Source: Strigamia acuminata
Lineage: Eukaryota; Arthropoda; Chilopoda; Geophilomorpha; Linotaeniidae
Length of the DNA: 64,000 nucleotides
Direction: 5' to 3'
Assembly (NCBI GenBank): GCA_949358305.1
Contig: OX442314.1
Coordinates: 22,375,060 to 22,439,059, forward strand
A program made the position numbers and the translations under genes. This document shows positions 14,201-23,155 of the stretch, piece after piece. Position 1 is the stretch's first letter. Every line of letters starts with the position of its first letter. A model generated the notes under the pieces. The model saw only the letters and a list, made by a program, of their open reading frames with translations, was not told where the DNA came from and ran no database searches.

Positions 14201-17200
14201 AATCTTTTCCTCTCGTTGAGAATCAATACATGTTTGCGCCCACGCAGTTTTTGTCGTTAGAGAAATGAAAAAGTGGACAGCCCGTTTGTATCGATTATTG
14301 ATTACGATGAAGTTAATTCTATTTCTTCGAGCATTTTTTACAGAATTGTAGGAGAGTCAGTGATTTATAAACGGACAGTTAGACTAACTTTTCTCAATAA
14401 AACAATCTCATACTACACGTTTGAAAATTTTACATGACTGGTTTACATGACGTTGTCAGGTTCAGATTGACATTAGGCTTAATGGGATTTTGCTATTGCT
14501 ATTTGAATGCTTTCTTCTTTACAGAATGAGAGTGGGCTTATAAATATACAGCGTTTGCTATTTGCAGCCTCGCTATCTACATCCCCTGTCTGACAGAATG
14601 ACAGACTTCTGAAATTGTGTATTTCTTTCTCGCAGAGAGTCAGAAAAGTTTCTAGAAAGGCTTTCCAAAGTGCTTTTTAGCAGATTCAGTAAAAAGGAGT
14701 TATAAAACCTTTATAAAGTCATTAAATTCTAAAATGTGATACAAACGGAAAAAAAAACTCATAAAAAATGAAAATGTATTTTTTTTTTTACACATTGTCA
14801 TTCATCTCCAAAAATACAAAAAACGAGCGGAGAAAATATTTCACAATAACATGAAAAATTCCCTTCACTTCCCGAATCCATAAATTTCACACTTAGAAAG
14901 TTTGATAGACGGTCACCTGCTTTATACCATCCTCGACAGTCCATGCTTTATCACACAATACAACAATGACCGCTCGTTTATAAGAAGCCTTTTGGGAACT
15001 TTTCTGCCTATCAAAACACTAGATCATCCATTGTGTAACTCGGATGGGTTATAAAAAAACCAGAAGAAATACCCATGGATTGTTATTTTATTTTTACTGT
15101 TTTAATTGCAAGTTTCCGCGATATTTGCATGAGTGGTTTCTTTTCTTGTGCCCATTGAGGCAAACATTTTGGTTGTTTGTTCTTGTTTTACTTTATGGTA
15201 AGTTTATGTTACATTCTAATTCAGAAATTTCCTTCTATTTTATTCAAATTAACTTGTTTTCAAGAAGTAACGACATAAACGAGCTGTGTACATCATAAAA
15301 GACGTCACACAACGTTGACATTGGTGGCTTCTTAACCGCAAGTCGATATAAGATTTCTCCCCAGCCACGAAAATAAAATGAAAGTTTCTTCAACATTTCT
15401 TAAATTCCACCAAAAAGTAACTCCAAACTTGATAAATGTCCGTAAATTAAAAATGATGCACACATTTAGTCAAATTTAATAACTATTCATCAGACGCAGC
15501 GTCATAAAACCCGAGTTGTTTAATCTAAGGAGAGTACTTAGTCTCCCTGTAATCTCCATGTTGCTCTAGGGATGAAATTATTCAGCCGAGTTAACTGCAC
15601 ATTAGTGACAGAATCAAATCCAACTTTCAAGTCGTTTGGCATGTACGCTACTCAACTAAAATGCATGCAGACGCTGTAAATTAGTTCTTTGTGGATACAT
15701 GATAAGAAATTGGCGCATTTAATGTTTTTTAATGTCCACATAAACCAACTATGAAGTTCGCTCGAATGAAAACAACAATTTTGCATTTTTAAATCAATCT
15801 CTTTAAGCATTATCGTTGTTTCTACGCAAAGCACAACACAAAGCAAACAGCTATAAGGCTGCCCAATTAACAAATAAAAGAATTTGTCTTTTTTTTCTCG
15901 AGCAAAACTGACAATTGAAAACTTCCAATTATTTTTCTCAATTTTGTGACAAGAAAACCTGAGATTGTGAGTCTTCCCAATGAACGATTTAACATCACAT
16001 CTTGATAGATGCAATGTTTGATATCGTATCTGCATGGATGCGATGTGTGCTACTGGGGTTACTGTCCCCGTAAAGCTTGTTTACATTGTTGCAAAATTTA
16101 GCACGCAAAATCGTCGCAACCAAAAATTCACACGAAAAAATTTGCTTCTCATGTTCTCAATGAAGCAAAGAGAAGTGATGAAGTGAAGTCTCGTTTAAAT
16201 CGTGAAGTTGGTGACGGCATATGCTATCTCGTCTGTCATTGGCCAACGCGTGCAAACGAAGCGAAGCGAAAAAGTAGACTTCAAGTCTACTCTGAAATTT
16301 CGCATGCGAAGGGTTGCCACGCAAACTTTCACGCGCGAAATTGTTGCGTTCGCATCAATTCGAACGCGATTTTGCAACATTGTAAACGAGCCTTTAAGGT
16401 TAGCACGCAAAATGGTCGCGCCCAAAATTTCGCACGAAAAAATTCGCTTCTAATGTTCTCAAAGAAGCAAAGAGTGAAGTCTCGTTTCAGACGAGATTGT
16501 GCGAGATAACAACAAAGTACGTACCGGTAGCCGCTATGATTGTTATTATGGCAAGTGGATATTTGTTGTCAAAATCAAAATACAAATCCAAAAAAAAGGT
16601 TAGACAACTTAGGCGAATGCGGGTGAGGAAAATATAGAGACATTTATTTTCTTCCACTAATTGAACAAGAGAGAATTCCGTCTCACTTTTCCAACGTGGG
16701 GCTGCCATTTTAAATAATTGTGAAGTTGGTGATGTCATAGCTATCTGGTCTGTCATTGGCCAAACGAAGCGAAGCGAAGCGAAAAAGTAGACTTCAAGTC
16801 TACTCTGAAATTTCGCGTGCGAAGGGTTGCCACGCGAACTTTCATGCGCGAAATTGTTGCGTTCGCATCAATTCGAACGCGATTTTGCATCATTGTAAAC
16901 GAGCCTTTACTCTTATAACTTCATCCTGCAAAAGACTTGCTTCATCATTTAAACTCTAACACCCCACATAATCTACTCCTACTAATTAGTTCTCATCGTT
17001 CAGCGTAAAATGTGCAAGGCCTTGTGAGGGAGAGCTAACAGGGCCCCCAACGTCCAAGATTATTACGTTAGAAACAAAATTTAAAAGATCAACAATACAC
17101 GCACGAAGAATGAATGTTGCCCATTTTATGGATTTTATTCACAGAAGTCGCACATCCTTTGACTGGTCTGGGCTATATCTCACCTCTCAAAGGCCCTGCA

Positions 17201-20200
17201 AATTATTGCTGGCTTCGACATGCATCAGTAAAATCTCCCGATAACTTACTCGCTTTATTGAAAGAAGTTACTGATTACTCAAAAGGTGCTCCAGAAGAGT
17301 CCCGACAACTTGTTAATTATACTGAAGGATGGCACTGACTGATCACATTAATCACTTTGTGTAGACATGTCCGCCTGCGGAGAAAACAAACTTTCCTGCA
17401 GTAACATTGGTTGAAGTTTGTTCCCAAGAAAACTTAAAGAACCATTGAGATTTAATGAGATTCAGCATTTGCCCGGTCTATTTCTTTAATACTGTGGTCA
17501 ATGCAAGACAGTTGACCACATTTCCCAGCATGAAGAGACCGAGCCAAGACTGATATTATTGAGTCTCAATGGATTATTATACCACCTGGCAGATAAACTT
17601 ACAAAAACAGCTAAACTTGAAGCGAAGTTTATTTTCTCGGTGGGTGTTCATTGCTAACTTGTAAGACGCTTTTGTTGTTGCCTAGACAAACTCATCTCCT
17701 AATGTATGTTGTGATTGGCTGACATGATCACCTTATTATTTCCTTAGCGTCATTCAATACACTGGCAAAGAAGGCAGATAACGAGATTAATGTATTTTCT
17801 GGGCAAATAGAGTTTACAGATTACTTTTCAACAATGGCGTTCTGAACAAGGACAATATCACTTATCAGAGGTTCAAAAACACCGCGTATCATTTACTTTA
17901 CATTAACAAAGTGCATGTCGTTAACGTCGGAAACTTATAGAAAGTAGGAATCAGTTTCTTAACACCATTCTGTTTGAAATGCACCGAACATCCTACGCAC
18001 ACATTAGAGCTAATATCCATTACCAGCACATGTTATGTCAATAAAACTGTCACAATCAAAGCCAGACTGCTAATAACTTTACCATAACGTGAATGTAGTG
18101 CAATTTTAATTCAATTCGATTCGAACAAGTATTCGAATTGTTTCTCCACGCAAAACCATACAGTCAATCCTTTCTTGCAATAAAAAAGTTTCGTATTAGC
18201 AATACATTATGCCACCTAGCCGAGTTTCAGACCAACTTTTATTCCCCAAAACCACAGCAGTAATGGAAAAAGTCAACCGTAACGAGCATGCCCAGCCCGT
18301 TCTAACCCGGCGAAGCGATAACAACAAACGACCGCAGTTTTCCTTTTTGTCGTTGTCTTGCTCGGTTTTCGAGTCGCTCATCTCGAGTCACAAATTCAGC
18401 TAAATGGATTTTAAATCCTCGCACATTTTACAACTTACACATTTCCTATCAGATGTAACTCCGCGTCAACTTTTCAGAGATAAAAATGAAGTCAATTCCG
18501 GTCCCACTTCCTTTGCCTAACTTACTTAGAAACAACGAAATGATGAAAAACAAAGTCACAACATTGCCATTACCAAGCAAATTACCCCGAAACGAGTAGC
18601 AGAATCCCAAGCGACACAAAAGAATCGATCGCGCACCACCAAAGCCTTTTCCTTTTCCTTACGACGCTTATGGACATTCCATGGACAAATGAGCATCTCA
18701 TAACGGTCATTGAGGGCACCAATGATAAAAATTTATGTTTTTGCCCGCTGACCGAGGGAATCGCAAGAGTAATATTTTCATATTACAAACTTTTCTCGTC
18801 GTTTCTGCCACCGCAATTCAGTTGAGCAAATTGTTGCTGATGTTTGTAAATTTGGGAAAACTATTGATACTAATATTAAACCCCAGTCATTCGCAAACTG
18901 TCTAAAAAGCAAAAAGCAAATTCGTGTTCACTTTATTGAGCCTTTGAGAAACAACATTTAATACCGTAAATGGTATGATAGAACGCTCTACTGACTGATC
19001 CTAGATTTAGATGTTTGATTTCAATCAGTTTGGTAAATTTAAACAGTTATTTTAGTCGTTTTGTTCAATTTAGATATTGAATTTAGTTATTTTCATAGCA
19101 CGACACCACCGCCAATGCACAACCGCCATGACTTTAACCGCCAAGTCACAACCGCCAAAATAATACCGCCAAACCATTACCGCCAAACCATTACCGCCAA
19201 AACAACCGACGCCAATGGTAACAACAGCCAATGCCCCAAAATGGCTTAAAATAACAAAGAATGGATCAAAATTATGTCATTGGTCGAAAACGTCCAAAAA
19301 CGTAACGAAAACATACAAAAACGTACCGAAAACGTTTCATATGTTGCATACATACAGTGGTGTCATCAAGTTTTTTTCATCTTGTCCTCGTCTCCGTCGT
19401 CGCACTCGTTTTAGTAGTTTAATGGGTGCAGACTGCAGATCATCCAACAATTTGGAAATGTATCTCCTGGTTGCAAAAAGAGCAAAGCCTGAATGAACTG
19501 AAGATCAATCAGTATTTAGCTGGGCAACGTCCTCCTTTAAGTAAAAAAAAATATCGTATTTGTGCAGAAAGACTCGCTCACATTGTTTCGGACTATGCAA
19601 ACCGAAATATTTTGGATTATCTTAAAGGAATTGCCCATAACTTTAACCTTAATCAATAAAAACTTTTGTAAATTTGATTTGCTGTTATATTCGTTTGTTT
19701 TCTGTTGTTTTTTGACAAATTTGACCATTTCAGGTCTTTGGCGGTCATTGGCGGTCATTGGCTGTTGTTACCATTGGCGCCGGTTGTTTTGGCGGTAATG
19801 GTTTGGCGATAATGGGTTTGGCGGTATTGTTTTGGCGGTATTGTTTTGGCGGTTGTGACTTGGCGGTTAAAGTCATGGCGGTTGTGCATTGGCGGTGGTG
19901 TCGTGGAATCAGTTATTTTGGTCAATTTAGAGACCCGCATTGTAAAAGATACGTGTTCAATTAGCACCCCGCATTCAATGAGAGCATTTACGGTAAGTTA
20001 AGTCGTGGTAAACAAATTTGTGTTGACTTTATTGGGGTGTTGGTCAATTTCGATGCTTGGTTGGATTGAGCAGTGCGCATTTCGTATTGATTGTCTAACA
20101 TTTACATTGCATTTCAAATAAATTGCCATTTAAATAGATTAAATTTGACGATGTTCAGAGATTGCTAAAATCAACTTCGGATTGATAAAATATATTTTCT

Positions 20201-21449
20201 GAAAAAACAAATATGAATAAATGTATTTTCCAAATGAAAAACATTGAAATAAAAAAAAATGTACTTTCAAATAAAATAAAAGAAAAAAAATGTCTACACT
20301 CAAATAAAAAACTAACTCTTTAATTTAAGAGTTCTGTAAATCAATATTTACCCTTCTTATTTTCAAAGACCTCTTCTGACATCTTTAAATTATATAAAAA
20401 AAATCACCCCAAAAGGATGTCAAAAGGGTCTAAAACACAATACAAGCCAGAAAAATAATTTCAACCACTGCAGGGTTGCTTTAATCAATCTGTCACTCTA
20501 AGTAATACAATTGTCAAAAAACACGTTTCAAATAAATCATATTAACCGCTTCAATGCATATTATTGAGTTAAATTTTTAGCCGAAGTAACTTCCAAACTA
20601 TCTCACCTAAAGCTCTGAAAATGTGCCAACTTTAAACAAGTTTATGAACCCAGCTGTGTATATCAACTAGGAAACCCATTATCATTACCTTAACCGCCCT
20701 TTGCAGCAAATTTTAATATTCTGTTTTTTAATAAACTCCATTAATAAAGTTTATTGAGCAATAAACTGGAATAAATTCCCAACATGATTATTATTAAAGG
20801 ACAAATTGTTTAATTAAAATGATAAGCAGGTAGAAAATTTAAAATAAAGTTATGAAATGTGAAATATTTCAAAACTTGCACAAATAGTTAAAATATTTTC
20901 ACATTTATCAATCATAATCCGAAGGAATTTTTGCTACTTTCTATTTCATGTCGTTTAATTTAATTTCCTCTTTTCTTTTCAGTTGCTGTTGTAGTGGCTT
21001 TCTTTATCTGCTGGGCGCCATTTCACGCGCAACGACTACTCGCCATCTACGCCTCGCACCCGCCCTCGCCAGTGGTAATTGAAACATACAACATTTTAAC
21101 TTACATGTCGGGAGTTTTGTATTATATCAGTGCAACCATTAATCCTATTTTGTACCATATTATGTCACGCAAGTTTCGCCGAGCATTTCGTGACACTTGT
21201 TGCTGTAAAAACAGACAGCAAAACACTCCCACGACTTGTTTTTCGCTTCAACGTTTACCTAGTAATAGAAATAATGTGGACATGACTGAGACAACTTTGG
21301 TTGCAAAAAACTTACAAGACAGCATTAGTAATAGTAGTTTACACGTAACCGATGACGACGCCTACACGCCGGCCGAATTGAGTTCAATGATGGCGGAGAT
21401 TAATGAGCAAAGGTGTGTACATGTCGGTGAATCCAATCGTCAAATATAA
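2220..21449 (+). CDS. Neuropeptide GPCR, pyrokinin/CAPA/neuromedin-U receptor type (3 exons)
   Basis: Exons are 2220-2346, 2978-3628 and 20983-21449. All junctions are GT-AG, both introns are in phase 1, and the product is 414 aa. It is a class A rhodopsin-like receptor of the plasma membrane, expected to couple peptide binding to G proteins. Visible marks: N-glycosylation site NSS near the N terminus; TM1 with GN; TM2 LAVSD; LPQEMYQLW at the end of TM2; TM3 with the ERY variant of DRY; TM6 FFICWAPF; TM7 NPILYHIM (NPxxY); and a cysteine cluster (TCCCK) just after TM7 that could be palmitoylated. The run LAAETSSNASVL and the LPQE motif are typical of arthropod pyrokinin/CAPA and vertebrate neuromedin-U receptors. 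The start was chosen because it opens the frame that splices in phase into TM1. An AATAAA lies at 21731. The ligand subtype cannot be assigned by eye; a ghrelin/motilin-like relative is the main alternative. Confidence 0.9.
5123..5316 (-). repeat. 3' LTR of a Ty1/copia-type element
   Basis: The block is bounded by TGTTGGA on the left and TCCAACA on the right, a 7-bp perfect terminal inverted repeat starting TG and ending CA, with a total of 194 bp. Read on the minus strand it is preceded immediately by a purine-rich tract (GGTCCGAGAGGAGAATT, 5317-5333), the expected polypurine primer site of a 3' LTR. The coding remnant next to it is also on the minus strand, in agreement. Confidence 0.8.
5317..7165 (-). 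pseudogene. Ty1/copia retrotransposon polyprotein remnant (RT and RNase H)
   Basis: Minus-strand frames, broken by stops and frameshifts, match copia Pol in order. About 6605-6790 gives the RT N-terminal part (KSKWVYKVK, KARLVAAGYTQ). About 6356-6583 gives LHGKLKKEIYM and LNKSIYGHKQS. About 5858-6340 gives the YVDD catalytic box (GVYVDD), TPMDP and GKLMYLA. About 5361-5624 gives the RNase H end (QTKHFNRR, ADMLTxFLTKP-like). Gag, protease and integrase are missing: the 5' half is lost where the sequence runs into a hairpin element near 7166. Several frames are needed, so it is dead. Confidence 0.88.
7166..7660. mobile_element. Foldback MITE, truncated relative of the 10.67-kb element
   Basis: 7166-7250 is repeated in inverted orientation at about 7431-7530 (for example TAGTACTATCCAACTTAT and its complement). 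The outer part of the right arm (CTCTACAACTTTGTAATTGA, then GGTTTAGAAGTTA) resembles the right arm of the element ending at 11438. The left arm stops at the copia remnant. Confidence 0.7.
7725..7982 (-). mobile_element. Second copia-type LTR/3'-end fragment with a rearranged LTR terminus
   Basis: About 7755-7871 is a diverged copy of the LTR at 5123-5316, ending AATGTTCAACA. It is followed by the same purine-rich tract (7872-7888) and internal sequence up to TTGAGTTTGG at 7960. At 7961-7982 another LTR terminus (AAATACACAATGTCCAACA) is fused directly on. The order fits an element with nearly all of its interior deleted. Confidence 0.65.
10430..10627. repeat. GC-rich MITE debris (ATACGCGGGCC repeats) and a TAAGGGGTTTC end
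   Basis: The motif TTAATACGCGGGCC recurs several times in 10435-10535, followed by a short inverted repeat around CGTAACAATTG (10535-10590). 10590-10627 then matches the right terminus of the element at 295-902 (CGCTCATTTAATAAAACCCC). No left terminus was found. Confidence 0.45.
10669..11438. mobile_element. 770-bp foldback element with long (about 330-bp) inverted repeats
   Basis: The left arm (10669 to about 11000) is repeated as an imperfect inverted copy at about 11095-11438. The termini are ACAGGGTGTCTCGCCGAACA and its complement. The element is flanked by ATCTA at 10665-10669 and 11439-11443. It sits inside another repeat whose empty paralogue is at about 17590 (see findings). There is no coding capacity; the middle about 90 bp is unique. 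Confidence 0.85.
11444..11600 (-). repeat. Dispersed repeat, copy 1
   Basis: From ACCAGGTAGCATAAAAATCC through GGTCTCTTGACTCTGGAAAATG this matches the reverse complement of about 17440-17597. The match extends through AATAGACTGGGCAAATGCTGA. The class is not recognised. This copy was split by the 770-bp foldback element: its other side is TTTAGCTGCTTTTAAATCT at 10650-10668. Confidence 0.65.
12825..13100. mobile_element. Palindromic MITE-like element, about 275 bp
   Basis: TGATGAGGCGAAGGCGACT on the left pairs with the complement of AGTTGCCTTCGCTTCATCA on the right. The complementarity continues through AGTCACGA to the centre (CATAAACAAAAGATAA ... CTTATGTTTGTTTTC). The centre is an AATATCG-type palindrome near 12945-12975. 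Confidence 0.6.
13262..13618 (+). CDS. Unrecognised 118-codon reading frame, doubtful
   Basis: An open frame of 118 codons lies in otherwise AT-rich intron sequence and is GC-richer than its surroundings. The segment from the internal Met (MENRNTLFLG) is rich in G, P, R and Y. I see no signal peptide, membrane span or known motif. It lies about 70-150 bp before a 5S-derived SINE and could be part of a mobile element or an old exon fragment. It overlaps the GPCR intron on the same strand, so it is unlikely to be an independent gene. Confidence 0.2.
   Translation: MSHYVTLLCCVIFRYRMENRNTLFLGPRMQYADMPTIRARYLDAKFTLGHFPGTPIRFGTRNSTWLWGTMPGPHAVYGAAYHNKLNVYIVSCKKVISAGAAGHTMMWVVSTHELTTFS
13680..13880 (-). 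repeat. 5S rRNA-derived SINE, copy 1
   Basis: On the minus strand, about 13770-13870 reads as the 3' half of 5S rRNA: GGTCAGTGCAGTACTTGAAT then GGGTGACCTGCTGGGAATCC, preceded by a diverged CATGTTCTC region. The non-5S stretch 13690-13765 is shared with a second copy at 27385-27455 (CCCAGTTG..., CATAG-AACAGTACCA versus CATAGGAACATTACCA). A shared body beyond the 5S part marks a SINE rather than a 5S pseudogene. Confidence 0.75.
14005..14187. mobile_element. pogo/Tigger-like MITE, 183 bp
   Basis: The inverted ends are CACTCGAAACTCTCTATAAC and the complement of TATAAAGAGTTTTGACTG, flanked by TA on both sides (14003 and 14188). Internal ATAACGAAT repeats are typical of pogo-family MITE termini. 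It is non-coding. Confidence 0.75.
16071..16395. mobile_element. MITE with GTTTACA-TTGTTGCAAAAT termini, copy 1
   Basis: TAAAGCTTGTTTACATTGTT on the left pairs with the complement of the right end, ATTGTAAACGAGCCTTTA, and the match continues through TTGCAAAAT. The interior carries CGAAGCGAAGCG and an AGTAGACTTCAAGTCTACT palindrome. Confidence 0.75.
16396..16915. mobile_element. MITE with the same termini, copy 2, directly abutting copy 1
   Basis: 16396-16500 repeats the subterminal left part of copy 1 (TTAGCACGCAAAATGGTCGC). 16725-16915 repeats its right half almost exactly, ending ATTGTAAACGAGCCTTTA. The middle (about 16510-16720) is not present in copy 1 and is either an insertion or the longer ancestral interior. 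Confidence 0.65.
17400..17630 (+). repeat. Dispersed repeat, copy 2 (empty site for the 770-bp foldback)
   Basis: The reverse complement matches 10650-10668 joined to 11444-11600: TTTAGCTGTTTTTG, then ATCTGCCAGG, then the shared body with CAGTCTTGGCTCGGTCTC and TGTGGTCAACTGTCTTG. It lacks the 770-bp element, so it serves as a natural pre-insertion allele. Confidence 0.65.
19094..19910. mobile_element. Mutator-like (MULE) element with TIRs built of GGCGGT repeats
   Basis: The termini are inverted copies (ACGACACCACCGCCAATGCA on the left and its complement on the right), about 130-170 bp each, made of AACCGCCA-type repeats. A perfect 9-bp direct repeat AGTTATTTT flanks the element at 19085-19093 and 19911-19919. 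A 9-bp target duplication is the Mutator hallmark. The interior carries a MULE transposase fragment. Confidence 0.85.
19420..19659 (+). pseudogene. MULE transposase C-terminal fragment
   Basis: The + strand frame includes DHPTIWKCISWLQKEQSLNE, then INQYLAGQRPP and ILDYLKGIAHN. This matches the C-terminal tail of animal MULE transposases, usually found with FLYWCH zinc fingers: the (C/D)HPTIWKFI ... KEQ ... G...P pattern. The DDE catalytic core and zinc-finger parts are absent. An upstream stub (LRRRTRF) may be further eroded sequence. Confidence 0.65.
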
Positions 21450-23155
21450 ATTAATTATGTCCTTTATAAAGCATTCATAATTAAAGTACGTAGATTCCGT
21501 TAAAATCGCCATTTTCGTCACGTCGAATCGGAATCAACATGCGCCAATAATTAAATTCCCTGGCGGGAGAGTGCAGCAACGAGATGAGGGTTTTTTATTT
21601 TTAATTTGCGACGTTGTAACTCGGAAAAATACATGACAGCAATTCGTTTAACTCGTAAGTAAGTAATGTAGTTTATTGTCTATAAATTATGTTGTCGTGT
21701 CGGCAGCTGAAAATTTCTCATTTTACTCTGAATAAAGTATGTTGAATACTGTATTTGAAATAATTATTCCAAACTTATATCATTCATCTTACCCACACAA
21801 ACAAATGTAAGTATTGTTTATTAAGTTTCAAGTTGGCCATGAGATTTAAAAATGAATTGCAAAAGAAAAGAAAACAACTAAAGCACAAACTTTTAAAAAC
21901 ATGAATAGATGAGATCAAACACAAAAACTGTTGAGGTAGCAAAGATGGAAATAAAAATGTTGTAATAATTGTACAAGGAACATGTATAACAACAAATAAC
22001 AACAATATAATAATTAATAATGAGCCAATATAATAATACTTGTAATAATAATAGTTGTAATAATGATGACATTTCAATCTGATATAAAAACTTAACAAAA
22101 ATGGAACCCAACGATTTCAACAAGAGGCCAATGATTATTCAAAAAAAATAAAAAGAAATAAAAATTCTTGTTAAAAAATTGACTGCTTATCAGTTCAAAA
22201 AACTGACTCGACACATTTTATGGTCGAAGGATTTGGGGGAATGAGATTCTGGGGAAGTGGTGTTGAATAATAACCACATCAAAGCCATTCTTGTGAAATC
22301 AAGTGACGGAACAATCAACAAACACAAACGCCCTTGTGGTGTTGAATTTACGTTCAAAAACAGCACAATGTTGTAACGTAAATAAGCTTAAACTGACAGC
22401 AAGCCAGAGCACAAACAGCCTTTGAGGACCCCAAAAAGGTCCAAAAAATGTATTACAGTATCATGAAGAAGACAAACACTGGAGTTTTGAGGCGTTAAAA
22501 TTGCCAGAAAATATTTTCTATCTCAAATTCATAAAGTTTGATTCACACAGTCTTCAATACACCAAAAGGCAAATCAGGGCCAGATTTACTGTGGCGCAGG
22601 CCTCGGGAAGAAAAGTTTGGAAAATTCAGACAGACAATCTAATTTGAACCTTAGTTTCATTCATATTGCCAAAATTTATAGAAAGGGGAATCACACGGCA
22701 AGCCCCTTTGATTTCTTTCATCTGCTTCAGTATGGATATGTCCGCGTACTTTGACATTGAGGATTCTATGTAAATCCTTGTGTCAATAACTCAAAAACAC
22801 ATGCTCTAAAATACGCACCGAGCACATTTCTTATTCAAATTCAATCTGCATTAAACGAATCTGGGTTCATGTCGAAAGAAACGACTCGAAAACATCGTTA
22901 AAATTACACCCCTGAAGTTTACATTTATACTGGCATGATCTTGGTGTTTTGATGAAGGTTCCGGTCACTGGCCCTGATGCAAATACAGCACCTGCAATCC
23001 ATCGGAGGATTTACCATATATAACCATTGATCTCTTGTTAAATCTTGACAACGAGTTCAGCTTTGACAGATAAAAATATCAACAAATATATAATAAACGA
23101 GCATCAATTATCATTATTTTTGGTACCAGTGATTAAATATTAAATATTGAATATT
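21450..23155. other. Convergent intergenic region between the GPCR and receptor A
   Basis: It contains the 3' UTR of the GPCR (AATAAA at 21731) and, on the other strand, the 3' UTR of receptor A. Apart from AT-rich chance frames I see no gene here. Confidence 0.5.

Larger units (their letters stand above)
3629..20982 (+). other. 17.4-kb second intron of the GPCR, a transposon reservoir
   Basis: The donor GTAAGT at 3629 and acceptor TTTTCAG at 20982 join CTA-G to TT-GCT in frame, reconstituting TM6. The intron holds the copia remnant, foldback elements, pogo-like and GTTTACA-type MITEs, a 5S SINE and a Mutator-like element, listed separately. Stretches 3700-5100, 8050-9600 and 14200-16050 are AT-rich with no gene that I can support. 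Confidence 0.85.
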
